The notes: generated from the letters alone by a model not told the origin. A DNA stretch of 64,000 bases from an uncultured Selenomonadaceae bacterium (GCA_902778455.1 CACYXR010000004.1:62001-126000); one strand, 5' to 3'; numbered from the stretch's first letter, positions 35,575 to 44,457 are shown. Made by a program: numbers and translations.

Positions 35575-35904
35575 ATGGAAGAAAAGGATTACACGGAACT
35601 GATCGAGGCGTTTCACAAGACTAGGGAGCTGTTCCCAGGGCAGGCACGGCTCATCGACCGGAAGCATCGGGTCATTGCCGTCAACGCATTTGCGGCGAAC
35701 AACGGGCGGAAGCCGGGAGAAATTTGTGCGCAGTTCGGCACGCCGGAAAGCCATCGCGGCTGCCGGAAAATGGCGGCGCTGGATACGGGCATCGGTCAGC
35801 TTGATCGTCCGTTCGCGGAGCGGGTGCGCGGTTGGGTGCCGTTGGAAGGATACCCGGACGTGGTCGTGCATTTCTCGCTGGCGGTGCCCGAGGTCAATGA
35901 TTGA
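35575..35904 (+). CDS. Small PAS-like protein, copy 1
   Basis: 109 residues. The sequence reads like a single PAS fold: LIDRKHRVIAVNAFAANNG (residues 26-44) is the central PAS strand-helix, followed by GEICAQFGTPESHRGCRKM with two Cys, then strands VRGWVPLEGYPDVVVHFSL. No output domain, so it probably binds a cofactor or partner. Start at 35575 has GGGAGGG 8 bases upstream. Paralogue of 38952-39326. Both copies are followed by a LysR gene. Assignment to PAS is by pattern only. Confidence 0.62.
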   Translation: MEEKDYTELIEAFHKTRELFPGQARLIDRKHRVIAVNAFAANNGRKPGEICAQFGTPESHRGCRKMAALDTGIGQLDRPFAERVRGWVPLEGYPDVVVHFSLAVPEVND

Positions 35905-35929
35905 CTATAAAGGAAAGGGGAGCTTATCT

Positions 35930-36136
35930 ATGCCGTATGTCAACATCAGGATCACGAAAGAAGGAGAAGTGACCGCCGACCAGAAGCGGCAGCTCATCGA
36001 AGGCGCGACGAATCTTCTGCACGACGTGCTCGGCAAGAACAAAAAGACGACGGTCGTTACCATTGACGAGGTGGACACCGACAACTGGGGCATCGGCGGC
36101 GTACCAGTCACGGAAATCCGCAAGCGCCAGAAATGA
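35930..36136 (+). CDS. 4-oxalocrotonate tautomerase family protein
   Basis: 68 residues. Begins M-P, so that after methionine removal the catalytic N-terminal Pro is exposed (PYVNIRITKEG). Typical beta-alpha-beta fold with EGATNLLHDVLGKNKKTT and a GIGGVPVTE turn near residue 53. AGGAAAGGGG ribosome site upstream. Cytoplasmic; substrate unknown. Sits between the PAS-like gene and a LysR gene. Confidence 0.9.
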   Translation: MPYVNIRITKEGEVTADQKRQLIEGATNLLHDVLGKNKKTTVVTIDEVDTDNWGIGGVPVTEIRKRQK

Positions 36137-36170
36137 TTTTTCCCGTTTTCTTGGCGTGGGGTGAATAAGT

Positions 36171-37046
36171 ATGGATTTGCAGGCGCTTCGGTACTTTCGG
36201 ATTGTGGCGCGGGAGGGCAGCTTTTCCCAGGCGGCGCAAAAGCTGAATTACGCGCAGTCGAATCTTTCCACAAAAATCCGTCAGCTGGAGGGGGAACTGG
36301 AAACGCCGCTGTTTCGCCGTCACGCGCATGGCGTAACGCTGACGGAAAAAGGCGAATCGCTTTTGGCCTACGCTGATCGGCTGGTTCATCTTTTGGAGGA
36401 AGCAGAAAGCGTCGTCCGGGACGACGGCACGGCAAAGGGAAGCCTCTCTGTCGGCTCGATGGAGTCAGCGGCCATCACATTCATTCCCGTGCTTTTGGCC
36501 GAATATCACCGCCGATGCCCGGGCGTGTCCCTGACGGTGAAAACCGGCGTTTCGCAGGCGTCGATGAGGAGCGTGCTGGACGGCACGCTGGACGGAGCTT
36601 TCGTGGCCGGCGCGACGGTACACGCGGAGCTTTCGTCCGTTCCGGTGCGCCGCGAGCGGCTGGCTCTTTTCTCGGCGACGGGAACGGAAACAACCCCCGT
36701 CGCCAATCTGTTGGCGGGGCCGCTCCTGGTATTGCCTCACGGCTGCTCCTACCGACAAAGCCTGGAGGAATGGCTTGACGCGGAACGAATTTTCCCGGAG
36801 CGCGCCGTGGAGTTCGATTCCATCGGGGCGCTCCTCGCGAGCGTCAGCGCCGGACTGGGCGCGGCACTGTTCCCGGAAAGCCTTGCCTCCGTCTATACCG
36901 CCGCGAAGGGGCTGATTTGCCACGCGGTTCCCGAGCCTTACGCATGGGCGGACATTTCCTTCGTCTGGCGGCGCGACCGCTTTATGGACAGCACGTTTCG
37001 GAGCTTTTTAGGGCTTCTGCGCGAGAAAAGCAAAGCGGGGAAATAG
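36171..37046 (+). CDS. LysR-family transcriptional regulator
   Basis: 291 residues. N-terminal winged helix-turn-helix (LRYFRIVAREGSFSQAAQKL, residues 5-24) and a periplasmic-binding-like effector domain from residue 90. Same strand and close behind the PAS-like and tautomerase genes (34 bp), so possibly one transcript. A terminator follows. Confidence 0.93.
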   Translation: MDLQALRYFRIVAREGSFSQAAQKLNYAQSNLSTKIRQLEGELETPLFRRHAHGVTLTEKGESLLAYADRLVHLLEEAESVVRDDGTAKGSLSVGSMESAAITFIPVLLAEYHRRCPGVSLTVKTGVSQASMRSVLDGTLDGAFVAGATVHAELSSVPVRRERLALFSATGTETTPVANLLAGPLLVLPHGCSYRQSLEEWLDAERIFPERAVEFDSIGALLASVSAGLGAALFPESLASVYTAAKGLICHAVPEPYAWADISFVWRRDRFMDSTFRSFLGLLREKSKAGK

Positions 37047-37069
37047 GCGATATAGCGCATATAAAAAAA

Positions 37070-37110
37070 TGCGGTAAGAAATTCCAACTTTCTTACCGCA
37101 AAATTTTTTG
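37070..37110 (+). terminator. Rho-independent terminator after the LysR gene
   Basis: A 12-bp perfect stem (37070-37081 with 37089-37100) with a 7-base loop is followed by AAATTTTTTG. The rest of the 211-bp gap to the next gene holds the promoter at 37163. Confidence 0.88.
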
Positions 37111-37162
37111 TGATTGACGACGGGCGGTTCCGGGATGGGATCGCTTTTATTTTTGTTTATCG

Positions 37163-37191
37163 TTGTGAAATGTTCCATAATATGCGATAAT
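37163..37191 (+). promoter_or_regulatory. Promoter of the FMN reductase gene at 37258
   Basis: TTGTGA (37163-37168) and GATAAT (37186-37191), 17-bp spacer. The -10 surroundings TATGCGATAATAC match the promoter at 26225-26253. Confidence 0.65.
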
Positions 37192-37257
37192 ACAGGTATG
37201 GAATATCGTGCCCGCGTACCGGACGCGGGCGCGGAGCAAAGCAACGGGGGGACGGAT

Positions 37258-37902
37258 ATGAAGAAAATCATCGCGATCAACGGCAGCCCACGGCGGAACG
37301 GCAACACGGCGGAGCTCCTGCAGCACGCGCTTCGCGGCGCGTCGGACGCGGGGGCGGAGACGGAGCTGGTCCATCTTTACAGCCTGAAATTCACGGGCTG
37401 CCTTAGCTGCTTCTACTGCAAGCGGAAGGACGTCGCGCACGGCGTCTGCGCAGTGAAGGACGATCTCGCGCCGGTTTTAGAGCGCGTGAAGCAGGCGGAT
37501 GCGCTGATCATGGGCGCGCCGATCTATTTCATGAATATGTCCGCAGGGATGCTCGCCTTCATCGAACGGCTTTTCTTCTCGAACTACATTTACAGCGAGG
37601 AGATTCCCACAGTGTTCCCGAAGTCCCTGCCCCACGCCTTCATTTACACGATGAACATGACGGAGGCTCATGTGGAGCAATTCAATATGCGGGAGCGGCT
37701 GGGGATTTACGAGGGCTCCGCGGCGCGGATACTGAAGGCGGAGACGAAAACCCTCTGGGCCTACAACACCTATCAATTCAGCGACTACTCGAAATACGAG
37801 TCCTCGATCTTCAACGAGCCGGAAAAGGCGGCCTACCGCAAAGAGGTCTTCCCGAAGCAGTGCGAGGAAGCGTATGAAATCGGCAAGGCGCTTGTCTCCT
37901 GA
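37258..37902 (+). CDS. Flavodoxin-family NAD(P)H-dependent oxidoreductase
   Basis: 214 residues. FMN phosphate loop NGSPRRNGNTAE near residue 8, Cys motif GCLSCFYCKRK near residue 45, and MGAPIYFMNMSAGM near residue 82. The C-terminal part ends with a conserved FPKQCEEAYEIGKAL helix. Intact paralogue of the frameshifted gene at 51447-52087. GGGGG-type ribosome site before the ATG. Cytoplasmic flavin or quinone reductase; substrate unknown. Confidence 0.87.
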   Translation: MKKIIAINGSPRRNGNTAELLQHALRGASDAGAETELVHLYSLKFTGCLSCFYCKRKDVAHGVCAVKDDLAPVLERVKQADALIMGAPIYFMNMSAGMLAFIERLFFSNYIYSEEIPTVFPKSLPHAFIYTMNMTEAHVEQFNMRERLGIYEGSAARILKAETKTLWAYNTYQFSDYSKYESSIFNEPEKAAYRKEVFPKQCEEAYEIGKALVS

Positions 37903-37938
37903 CGCGGAGTGTAGTATGCGAAAGGAATTGACAAACGA

Positions 37939-37966
37939 TTGAAAGTCGATAGGAAAATGATAAAAT
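37939..37966 (+). promoter_or_regulatory. Promoter of the rubrerythrin operon
   Basis: TTGAAA (37939-37944) and TAAAAT (37961-37966), 16-bp spacer, 44 bp before the rubrerythrin start. Confidence 0.6.
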
Positions 37967-38010
37967 GAATATAGTATGAGGTTTTTTCTTTGACGAAAGG
38001 AGAGAAAGAA

Positions 38011-38556
38011 ATGAGTTTGCACGGATTGACAAAGGGAACCCCGTTGGAGCCGATTTCGGAGATGATGGCGAAGGCCGAGGCGAACGGCACGATGATGTAC
38101 TATGCGCTGGCCCGTCTCGCGAAGGAGCAGGGACTGGAGGATGTGTCGAAGACATTTATCGAGGCGGCGAATCAGGAGGCGGTACACGCGGGATTCTACG
38201 CGACGCTGAACGCCAAAGTGCCGCAGGACTTCTGGATGCTGGTGCGCGGCGTGATGGCCGCCGAGTATCGCGGCGATACGACCGTCAAGGAAATGGCGGA
38301 CAAATATCGCGCGGCGGGGCTGACCGAGGCCGCCGACGAGATGGAAATCTTCGCGAAGCAGGAAGGCCATCACGGCGAGATGCTGGAAGGCCTCCTGAAA
38401 AAGTACAAGCCGGAAGCGCTGGACGTAGCGGGGAAAAAGGTTTACGTCTGCGCCGTTTGCGGCTTCGAGTACATCGGCGACCTCGACGCGGAGCCGGAGG
38501 ACTTCGTTTGCCCGATCTGCGGCATGCAGAAAAAGGTGTTCAAGCTGAAAGCGTAA
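38011..38556 (+). CDS. Rubrerythrin-type ferritin-like protein with C-terminal rubredoxin domain
   Basis: 181 residues. A ferritin-like four-helix bundle with Glu/His iron ligands (EANGTMMYY near residue 23, QEAVHAGF near residue 53, EGHHGEM near residue 121) is followed by a rubredoxin-like knuckle pair CAVCG and CPICG (residues 150-172). Such proteins reduce hydrogen peroxide in anaerobes using rubredoxin or flavoprotein electrons. GAAAGGAG precedes the ATG. First of three tightly spaced genes ending in a PAS-like protein. Confidence 0.92.
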   Translation: MSLHGLTKGTPLEPISEMMAKAEANGTMMYYALARLAKEQGLEDVSKTFIEAANQEAVHAGFYATLNAKVPQDFWMLVRGVMAAEYRGDTTVKEMADKYRAAGLTEAADEMEIFAKQEGHHGEMLEGLLKKYKPEALDVAGKKVYVCAVCGFEYIGDLDAEPEDFVCPICGMQKKVFKLKA

Positions 38557-38577
38557 TCGTTTATAAAAGTGGGGGAC

Positions 38578-38931
38578 ATGAAAATGACAAAAGCGGAAAT
38601 CGTCGAAAAAGTGAAAGACCTGATCAACGCGTCGAGCTGCTACGCGCCGCTCAAGGAATTGGCGGAGGCGTGGCTGAAGGCGCAGGGCACGGCGGAGGAA
38701 AAGGAAATGAGCAGGAAGCTCGTCGCCGAGCTGGAAGCGGACGTGCAGACCGCCGAGGATTCCTTGCATTTCTTTGAATCGGAGACCGGTCAGAAGATTT
38801 TCGGCGCGGAAACAGCGGCGCAGATGGCGGCGCATTTCAGGGAGCTGATCGCCTCCGGCGGCAAATGGTGCGACTGCCCCGCCTGTGCGCCCGGCCGGGC
38901 AATCCTGGACAACAAAGAAGTTATTTTGTAA
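38578..38931 (+). CDS. Small conserved-looking protein with Cys-rich C-terminus
   Basis: 117 residues, mostly helical by composition (EIVEKVKDLINASSCYAPLKELAEAWL...) with a C-terminal KWCDCPACAPG motif holding three Cys in a C-x-C-x2-C pattern that could bind metal. GTGGGGGA precedes the ATG; a second ATG two codons on is also possible. 21 bp after rubrerythrin and 20 bp before the PAS-like gene, so part of the same oxidative-stress unit. Family not recognised. Confidence 0.68.
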   Translation: MKMTKAEIVEKVKDLINASSCYAPLKELAEAWLKAQGTAEEKEMSRKLVAELEADVQTAEDSLHFFESETGQKIFGAETAAQMAAHFRELIASGGKWCDCPACAPGRAILDNKEVIL

Positions 38932-38951
38932 AAAAGGCAAAGTGTTACATC

Positions 38952-39326
38952 ATGACGGTAGAAGAAATCATCCGCGCATTCCATTTGATGTGGGACGGTT
39001 TTCCCGAGCCAATCATGCTGATCAGGAAGAGCCGGGAAATCGTTGCCGCGAACAAGAAGGCAGAGGCCTTCGGCATCAAAGTGGGCTCGAAATGCTCGTC
39101 CTACGGCAAGCCGGAGCAGCACAAGGGCTGCCGCTGCAACGAGGCGGCGGATGAAAAGAAAACCATCGCCGTCACCTACAAGGGGCCCTTCGGCAAAGAC
39201 GCCTACGGCTATTGGATTCCGCTGCCGGAGCAGCCGGAGTATATACTCCATTTCAGCGTCGGCATCACGATGGAATACGAGGAAGCGAAGAACGTGAATG
39301 TTACGAAGGATGTACTGAGCAAATAA
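38952..39326 (+). CDS. Small PAS-like protein, copy 2
   Basis: 124 residues. Shares with the gene at 35575 the order helix-FPEP-LIRKSREIVAANKKAEAFG (PAS core, residues 22-41), then GSKCSSYGKPEQHKGCRCNEA with three Cys, then YWIPLPEQPEYILHFSVGI. The Cys pair after the core could bind heme or an iron-sulfur cluster, or sense redox; this is inference. Ribosome site weak. Downstream lies a LysR gene after 36 bp, the same neighbour as copy 1. Confidence 0.64.
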   Translation: MTVEEIIRAFHLMWDGFPEPIMLIRKSREIVAANKKAEAFGIKVGSKCSSYGKPEQHKGCRCNEAADEKKTIAVTYKGPFGKDAYGYWIPLPEQPEYILHFSVGITMEYEEAKNVNVTKDVLSK

Positions 39327-39362
39327 GGAAAAGCGTGGAGGCGTCTGCGAAGGAGTGGTTGA

Positions 39363-40256
39363 ATGGAGCTTCGTGTGCTCAAATATTTTCTTGCCGTCGC
39401 GCGTCATGAGAATATCAGCCGGGCGGCGGAGGAACTGAACCTGACGCAGCCGACGCTTTCCCGGCAGCTCGCCGAGCTGGAAGAGGAACTGGGGGCGGCG
39501 CTTTTCGTGCGCGGCAAACGGAAAACGCAGCTGACGGAAGCCGGGATGTTCCTGAAGATGCGGGCCGAGGAAATCACCGCTCTCGCCAGCAAGACCCTGG
39601 AGCAGTTCGCCCACGCGGACGAGATGGTTGAGGGGGACGTTTATATCGGCTGCGGCGAGACGGAAGGGATGCGGGAGATTATTCGCGCCGTCGCGCCTCT
39701 GCACACCTCCTATCCCCGGATTCGCCTCCATCTGACCAGCGGCAACGAGGAAATTGTGACCGACCGACTGCAAAAGGGACTTTTGGATTTCGGGCTGCTG
39801 TGCTGCGCTGCGCCGCCGGTGGAGTACGCCTATCGGCAGCTTTCCCATGAGGACGTCTGGGGGCTGTACCTGCGCCGGTCGAATCCGCTGGCGGCACAGA
39901 GAGGGATCCGCGCCGAAGAATTGACGCGGGAGCCGTTGATCGTGTCGCGGCAGGCAATGGAGGCAAAGGAGTTTGACCATTGGCTGGGGCGCCGTGCGGA
40001 GGAACTGAACGTCGTGGGCACTTATAATTTGGTATACAATGCGCGCTTCATGGCCGAGCAGGGCTTCGGCAGCATCCTGAGCTTCTCGGGGCTGCTTTCG
40101 ACGGACGAGGATGACGGGGAAGGTCTCGTGTTCCGTCCGCTCATGCCGGAGCTTCGTTCCCGCAATTATCTGATATGGAAGAAAGGACAGGTCTTTTCCC
40201 GTGCGGGGCGCCTGGTCATGGCGTGTTTCGAGGCCTCGTTTACGGATAGTAAATGA
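39363..40256 (+). CDS. LysR-family transcriptional regulator
   Basis: 297 residues with N-terminal helix-turn-helix (LKYFLAVARHENISRAAEEL, residues 5-24, then QPTLSRQLAELEEELG) and a substrate-binding effector domain. Follows the second PAS-like gene and precedes, on the same strand, an exported hydrolase with its own promoter. Confidence 0.93.
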   Translation: MELRVLKYFLAVARHENISRAAEELNLTQPTLSRQLAELEEELGAALFVRGKRKTQLTEAGMFLKMRAEEITALASKTLEQFAHADEMVEGDVYIGCGETEGMREIIRAVAPLHTSYPRIRLHLTSGNEEIVTDRLQKGLLDFGLLCCAAPPVEYAYRQLSHEDVWGLYLRRSNPLAAQRGIRAEELTREPLIVSRQAMEAKEFDHWLGRRAEELNVVGTYNLVYNARFMAEQGFGSILSFSGLLSTDEDDGEGLVFRPLMPELRSRNYLIWKKGQVFSRAGRLVMACFEASFTDSK

Positions 40257-40293
40257 TGCTTTTTAAGCATGATAGATGATAGAAACTAAGTAT

Positions 40294-40322
40294 TTGTAAT
40301 ATGATTCCCCTTATCCTATAAT
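40294..40322 (+). promoter_or_regulatory. Promoter of the alpha/beta hydrolase gene
   Basis: TTGTAA (40294-40299) and TATAAT (40317-40322), 17-bp spacer, 56 bp before the ATG. Confidence 0.75.
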
Positions 40323-40377
40323 GAACTCATCAAAGAGATAAAATGTTGATGAGCTTACGGAAAGGGGAATTTTTATT

Positions 40378-41535
40378 ATGAAAATGTCGAAGAAAAAATC
40401 CATGCTCGTTTTGGCCGCCATGATGATCGGGACGTTTGCTTTCGGAAGCGCGGGCGCGGTTCATGCCGCGACGCCGACCCGGTCGTTGGTCGCTGCCTCG
40501 CAAATGAAAGAGGCCTCCATCCGCGATCTGGACAACGATACCCGCGTGTTTCGCGTGGACAAGTCCATCGAAGCGAAGAATGTGCGCTTCCAAAATCGCT
40601 ACGGCTTCGAGGTCGCCGGGCATCTCTATCTGCCGCAGGGGTTTGACGTCAAGAAACAATACAAGGCCGTTGTTGTCACGGGACCCTTCGGCGCCGTCAA
40701 GGAGCAGGCCTCCGGCCTCTACGCGCAGGAAATGGCAAAGCACGGATATGTGGCCGTGGCTTTCGATCCTTCCATGACCGGCGAGAGCGGTGGCACGCGG
40801 CGCAATATGGGCTCGCCGGAAATCTTCACCGAGGATTACCACGCGGCGGTGGATTTCGTGACAAACCTGAAATTCGTCAATCCGGAGCAAGTGGGCGCCA
40901 TCGGCATCTGCGGGCTGTCCGGCATGGCCATCACGGCGGCGGGCAGCGACAGCCGCATCAAGGCGGTGGCGACCTCGGCCATGTACGATATGAGCGAGAG
41001 CATCAGCGACCATTACAACGGCGCCTATTACACACCGGAGCAGCGCGAGCTGGTGAAAAAGCACCTGGCGAAAATGCGCGACGAGGAGGCCAAGACAGGC
41101 AAGTCCATCCGCGGCGCCCATGAATTGGAAGTGGACGCGAACGGCAATGTCCTGACCTTCGACACGATGTTCCCCGACAAACTGCCGGCGGACGCGAACC
41201 CGGTCATCCAGGATTTTTACGGCTACTATGTGGGCCGCGCCTACCATCCGAGAGCCATCAACTCGAACACGCTGGCCTGGGATTCCACGACGCCTTACGG
41301 CTTCTTCGATTTCCGCCTCATGGACAACCTCGATGAGCTCGGCGAAACGCCCGTCCTTTTGATCACCGGAGATGCGGCCCATTCCAAGTATTTCTCGGAC
41401 AACGTCTACGAAAAGATTGCGGGGCCGAAGGAAGAAATCGTCGTGCCCGGCGCGACCCATGTGGACCTCTACGACCAGATGGACAAGATTCCGTTCGACC
41501 GTTTGCTTGCGTTCTTTGACGAGAACCTGAAATAA
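40378..41535 (+). CDS. Exported alpha/beta hydrolase
   Basis: 385 residues. Sec signal peptide (KMSKKKSMLVLAAMMIG..., cleavage near VHA-ATP at residue 31). The hydrolase core has VVVTGPFG (oxyanion strand), FDPSMTGESGG and the nucleophile-elbow region IGICGLSGMA near residue 180. This is a Cys/Ser-containing variant seen in YcjY/dienelactone-hydrolase-like proteins, not the plain G-x-S-x-G motif. Acid and base are likely in LITGDAAHS and GATHVDLYD. Periplasmic; substrate unknown. Confidence 0.85.
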   Translation: MKMSKKKSMLVLAAMMIGTFAFGSAGAVHAATPTRSLVAASQMKEASIRDLDNDTRVFRVDKSIEAKNVRFQNRYGFEVAGHLYLPQGFDVKKQYKAVVVTGPFGAVKEQASGLYAQEMAKHGYVAVAFDPSMTGESGGTRRNMGSPEIFTEDYHAAVDFVTNLKFVNPEQVGAIGICGLSGMAITAAGSDSRIKAVATSAMYDMSESISDHYNGAYYTPEQRELVKKHLAKMRDEEAKTGKSIRGAHELEVDANGNVLTFDTMFPDKLPADANPVIQDFYGYYVGRAYHPRAINSNTLAWDSTTPYGFFDFRLMDNLDELGETPVLLITGDAAHSKYFSDNVYEKIAGPKEEIVVPGATHVDLYDQMDKIPFDRLLAFFDENLK

Positions 41536-41551
41536 CCGGAGAGGGAGGAAC

Positions 41552-41582
41552 GGCTTGCTTACCGACGAAGCAGGCCCTTTCT
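41552..41582 (+). terminator. Weak terminator or attenuator between hydrolase and MFS genes
   Basis: A 9-bp stem (41552-41560 with 41568-41576, one G-U pair) followed by CCTTTCTT. The MFS gene starts 20 bp later. Confidence 0.45.
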
Positions 41583-41601
41583 TATAATAAAGGTGGTACG
41601 C

Positions 41602-42786
41602 ATGAACAACAAAAATCTGCTTATATTTATCCTGATGACGGGCGTGTTCGGGATTCTCAACACGGAAATGGGCTTTATCGGCATCCTGCCCTATATCGCG
41701 GAGCGGTACGGCGTGACGGTGGTGCACGCGGGGCTTTTGATCAGCCTGTTCGCGCTGGGGGTGGCGATTGCCGGGCCGACCATGCCGCTGTTTTTCTCCC
41801 GGTTCAACCGGAAATCGGTCATGCTGCTGGTGCTGGGGCTTTTCACGGTCTGCAACGTGATCTCGGTCTTTGCCGGGGATTTCAATTTGCTGCTGGCGGT
41901 GCGCGTGCTGCCCGCATTCTTCCATCCGGTCTATTGCTCCATGGCCTTTACCGTGGCGGCCATGATCGCGGGGGAGAAAGACGCGCCGAAAGCCGTGGCG
42001 AAAATCAATATCGGAGTTTCGGCGGGCATGGTGGCGGGCGTTCCCGTCAGCAATTTTCTTGCGGAAAACATTTCCCTTTCCGCGTCTATGGCGTTTTTCG
42101 CCGTCGTGACTTTCCTGGTTTTCCTGGCGACATGGTTTTTCGTGCCTTCCATGCCGCCCACGGAGCACATGACTTACGGCAGCCAGCTTCGCGTCCTGAA
42201 AAAGCCCATGCTCTGGGCCTCCATCGTCGCCGTCATTTTCCTGAACGGCTCCGTCTTCGGCGTATTCAACTATATGGCGGAGTATCTGGGGAGCGTCGCG
42301 GGGCTGGCCCCGGCGCTGGTCAGCACCACGCTGTTCGTCTATGGCGTCTGCAATATTTTCGGCAGCATGATCGCGGGGCGGCTCCTGACGCAAAATCCCC
42401 TCGGCACGGTGAAGTTCTTTCCCTTTGCCGTAGGGTTGGTGTATCTGCCCTTCCTTTCGGGCGGCCACGCGCCGGCGATGACGGCGCTGCTCGTCGTGCT
42501 TTGGGGGCTTCTCGGCGGCGTCAACGCCAACATCAACCAATTCTGGATTTTTCGCGCCGCGCCGGAAGCGCCGGATTTCGCCAACGGCCTTTTCCTGACG
42601 GCGGCGAATCTCGGCTGCATGGCCGGTACCGCGTTCAGCGGCGTCTTTATCGAAGCGATGGGAACGCAATACGTTTTCCTGGGCGGCCTCGCTTTCGCCG
42701 CTCTCGCCGCCGCCACCGTCTGGGGGCAAAGCTGTCGCCCGGCCATGAACCCGCTGGGCGGCGCCGCGGCAGGCGTGAACGGGTAA
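41602..42786 (+). CDS. MFS transporter, DHA1/AraJ-like
   Basis: 394 residues, twelve hydrophobic segments. The N-terminus GVFGILNTEMGFIGILP and the RVLPAFFHPVYCS segment fit sugar- or drug-efflux permeases of the DHA1 group. AAAGGTGG lies 6 bases before ATG at 41602. Followed after 15 bp by a lipoprotein gene, suggesting cotranscription. Confidence 0.83.
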   Translation: MNNKNLLIFILMTGVFGILNTEMGFIGILPYIAERYGVTVVHAGLLISLFALGVAIAGPTMPLFFSRFNRKSVMLLVLGLFTVCNVISVFAGDFNLLLAVRVLPAFFHPVYCSMAFTVAAMIAGEKDAPKAVAKINIGVSAGMVAGVPVSNFLAENISLSASMAFFAVVTFLVFLATWFFVPSMPPTEHMTYGSQLRVLKKPMLWASIVAVIFLNGSVFGVFNYMAEYLGSVAGLAPALVSTTLFVYGVCNIFGSMIAGRLLTQNPLGTVKFFPFAVGLVYLPFLSGGHAPAMTALLVVLWGLLGGVNANINQFWIFRAAPEAPDFANGLFLTAANLGCMAGTAFSGVFIEAMGTQYVFLGGLAFAALAAATVWGQSCRPAMNPLGGAAAGVNG

Positions 42787-42801
42787 TCGGAGGGACAGCG
42801 G

Positions 42802-43284
42802 ATGCAAAAACTACTTATGGTCTGCCTGCTTTTCGCTGCGCTTTGCGTTTCCATGGGCTGCGGAAAAGTCGCCCCGCCGACGGACGCGTCGACGTCTTCA
42901 TCGCAGGAAAAGGAGCAAAACACCTTGAAACAGAAAAAATTCGTGGAAATCCGCGCAGGCGGAAAGACATTTTTGGCCGTACCGGAAGACAATGATGCCG
43001 CGCGGGCGTTTTCCGCGAAGCTGCCTCTGACGGTCACGATGACGGAATTGAACGAAAACGAGAAGTATTATAGGCTGCCGGAACGATTGCCTTCTTCCGA
43101 TCAAAACGTCGGAACCATTCACACCGGCGATTTGATGCTGTATAATGGAAACTGCATCGTTCTGTTTTATCGGGATTTTTCCACGAGCTATTCCTATACG
43201 AGACTGGGGCGCGTGGAGAATCCGGCGGGGCTGGCGGAAGCGCTGGGACCGGGAGACGTCCCTGTAGTTTTTGACTGGCATTGA
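42802..43284 (+). CDS. Cyclophilin-like-fold lipoprotein
   Basis: 160 residues. Lipoprotein signal with VSMGC (lipidated Cys near residue 20), a Ser/Gln-rich spacer, then a small beta-rich domain whose pattern (TVTMTELNENEKYYRLP, GDLMLYNGNCIVLFY, YTRLGRVENPAGL) matches the bacterial cyclophilin-like domain that is often next to flavodoxins and aldo/keto reductases. Envelope-anchored. Role unknown. Confidence 0.8.
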   Translation: MQKLLMVCLLFAALCVSMGCGKVAPPTDASTSSSQEKEQNTLKQKKFVEIRAGGKTFLAVPEDNDAARAFSAKLPLTVTMTELNENEKYYRLPERLPSSDQNVGTIHTGDLMLYNGNCIVLFYRDFSTSYSYTRLGRVENPAGLAEALGPGDVPVVFDWH

Positions 43285-43328
43285 GCTTATCTGTATTGGT
43301 GTGGCAAAACGTGGAAAGGACGGGTAAA

Positions 43329-44413
43329 ATGAAGTATCGGGAATTGGGAAATACCGGACTGATGGTCAGCGAGATCGGCATGGGCTGCGAGGGCTTTGCC
43401 GAGGACGGCTGCAAAATGACGAAGACGCTGTTCGACCTGGCCGAGGCCCGCGGGGTCAATTATTTCGACCTCTACACGTCGAATCCCGGCGTGCGCCGCG
43501 CCGTCGGCGACGCGCTTGCCGGGCGGCGGGAAAAGTTTTATATCCAGTCCCATATCTGCTCGATCTGGCAGGATGGGCAGTACAAGCGCACGCGGGACGT
43601 GGCGGAATCGCGGGCCGGATTTGACGAGATGATGAAGCTCCTGCGGACGGATTATCTCGACGTTGGCATGATCCACTACTGCGACGCCCTTTCCGATTGG
43701 GAGGAAATCGAAAAGGGCGGCATCCTGGACTACGCGAAGGAACTGAAAGCCGCGGGGCGCGTCCGGCATATCGGCCTTTCGAGCCACAATCCCGAGGTCG
43801 CGCTGAAGGCCGTGGAAAGCGGCGCCATCGAGGTGCTGATGTTCAGCGTCAATCCCGCGAGCTGACGAATATGGACCCCGAGCGTCAGCGGCTCTACGAA
43901 ACCTGTCAGCGGCTGGGCGTGGGAATCACCGTGATGAAATGCTTCGGCGGCGGCGACCTGCTCGACGCGAAGCTCTCCCCCGCAGGCGCGGCGCTGACGG
44001 TGAACCAGTGCATCCATTACGCGCTTACCCGTCCGGCGGTGGCGACGGTATTGGCGGGCGCCCACTCGGCGGAACAATTCCTGACAAGCCTGGCCTATGA
44101 GGACGCAGGCGACGCGGAACGGGACTACGCAGCGGCCTTCGCATCCTTCCCGCGCATCCGCTGGCAGGGGCATTGCATGTATTGCAGCCATTGCGCCCCT
44201 TGCCCGCAAAAAATCAGCGTTGCCGACGTCACGAAGTTCCTGCATTTGGCGGAAGCGCAGAAAGGCGTCCCGGAAACGGTGCGCGAGCATTACGCCCTCC
44301 TCCCCCACCACGCGGGGGAATGCGTGCAGTGCGGTGTCTGCGAAACCCGCTGTCCCTTCGGCGTCGACGTGCGGGCGAATATGCGGAAGGCAAAAGAAGT
44401 TTTCGGGTATTGA
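43329..44413 (+). pseudogene. Aldo/keto reductase with C-terminal 4Fe-4S domain, broken by deletion and frameshift
   Basis: The first frame (43329-43865) gives a normal N-terminus (YRELGNTGLMVSEIGMG) through EVLMFSVNPAS and then stops. The second frame continues with MDPERQRLYETC to KEVFGY at 44413. It includes a ferredoxin-like tail with CMYCSHCAPCP and CVQCGVCETRCPF. Compared with relatives, the residues usually found between the SVNPA strand and DPERQ are missing. A short deletion that also shifted the frame is the simplest reading. Two separate partial proteins are possible but unlikely to be active. Confidence 0.82.
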
Positions 44414-44420
44414 TGCTATT

Positions 44421-44457
44421 GGAAAAGCCGCGAAAAATAATTTCGCGGCTTTTCCTT
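44421..44457 (+). terminator. Rho-independent terminator
   Basis: GGAAAAGCCGCGAAA pairs perfectly with TTTCGCGGCTTTTCC around AATAA, 7 bp after the aldo/keto reductase remnant. Symmetrical, so usable on either strand. Confidence 0.85.

Noticed and set aside
40330-42807. 825-codon open frame on the minus strand opposite the hydrolase and MFS genes
   Set aside because: Covers two clear genes on the other strand and is rich in His/Arg/Glu runs typical of antisense frames.
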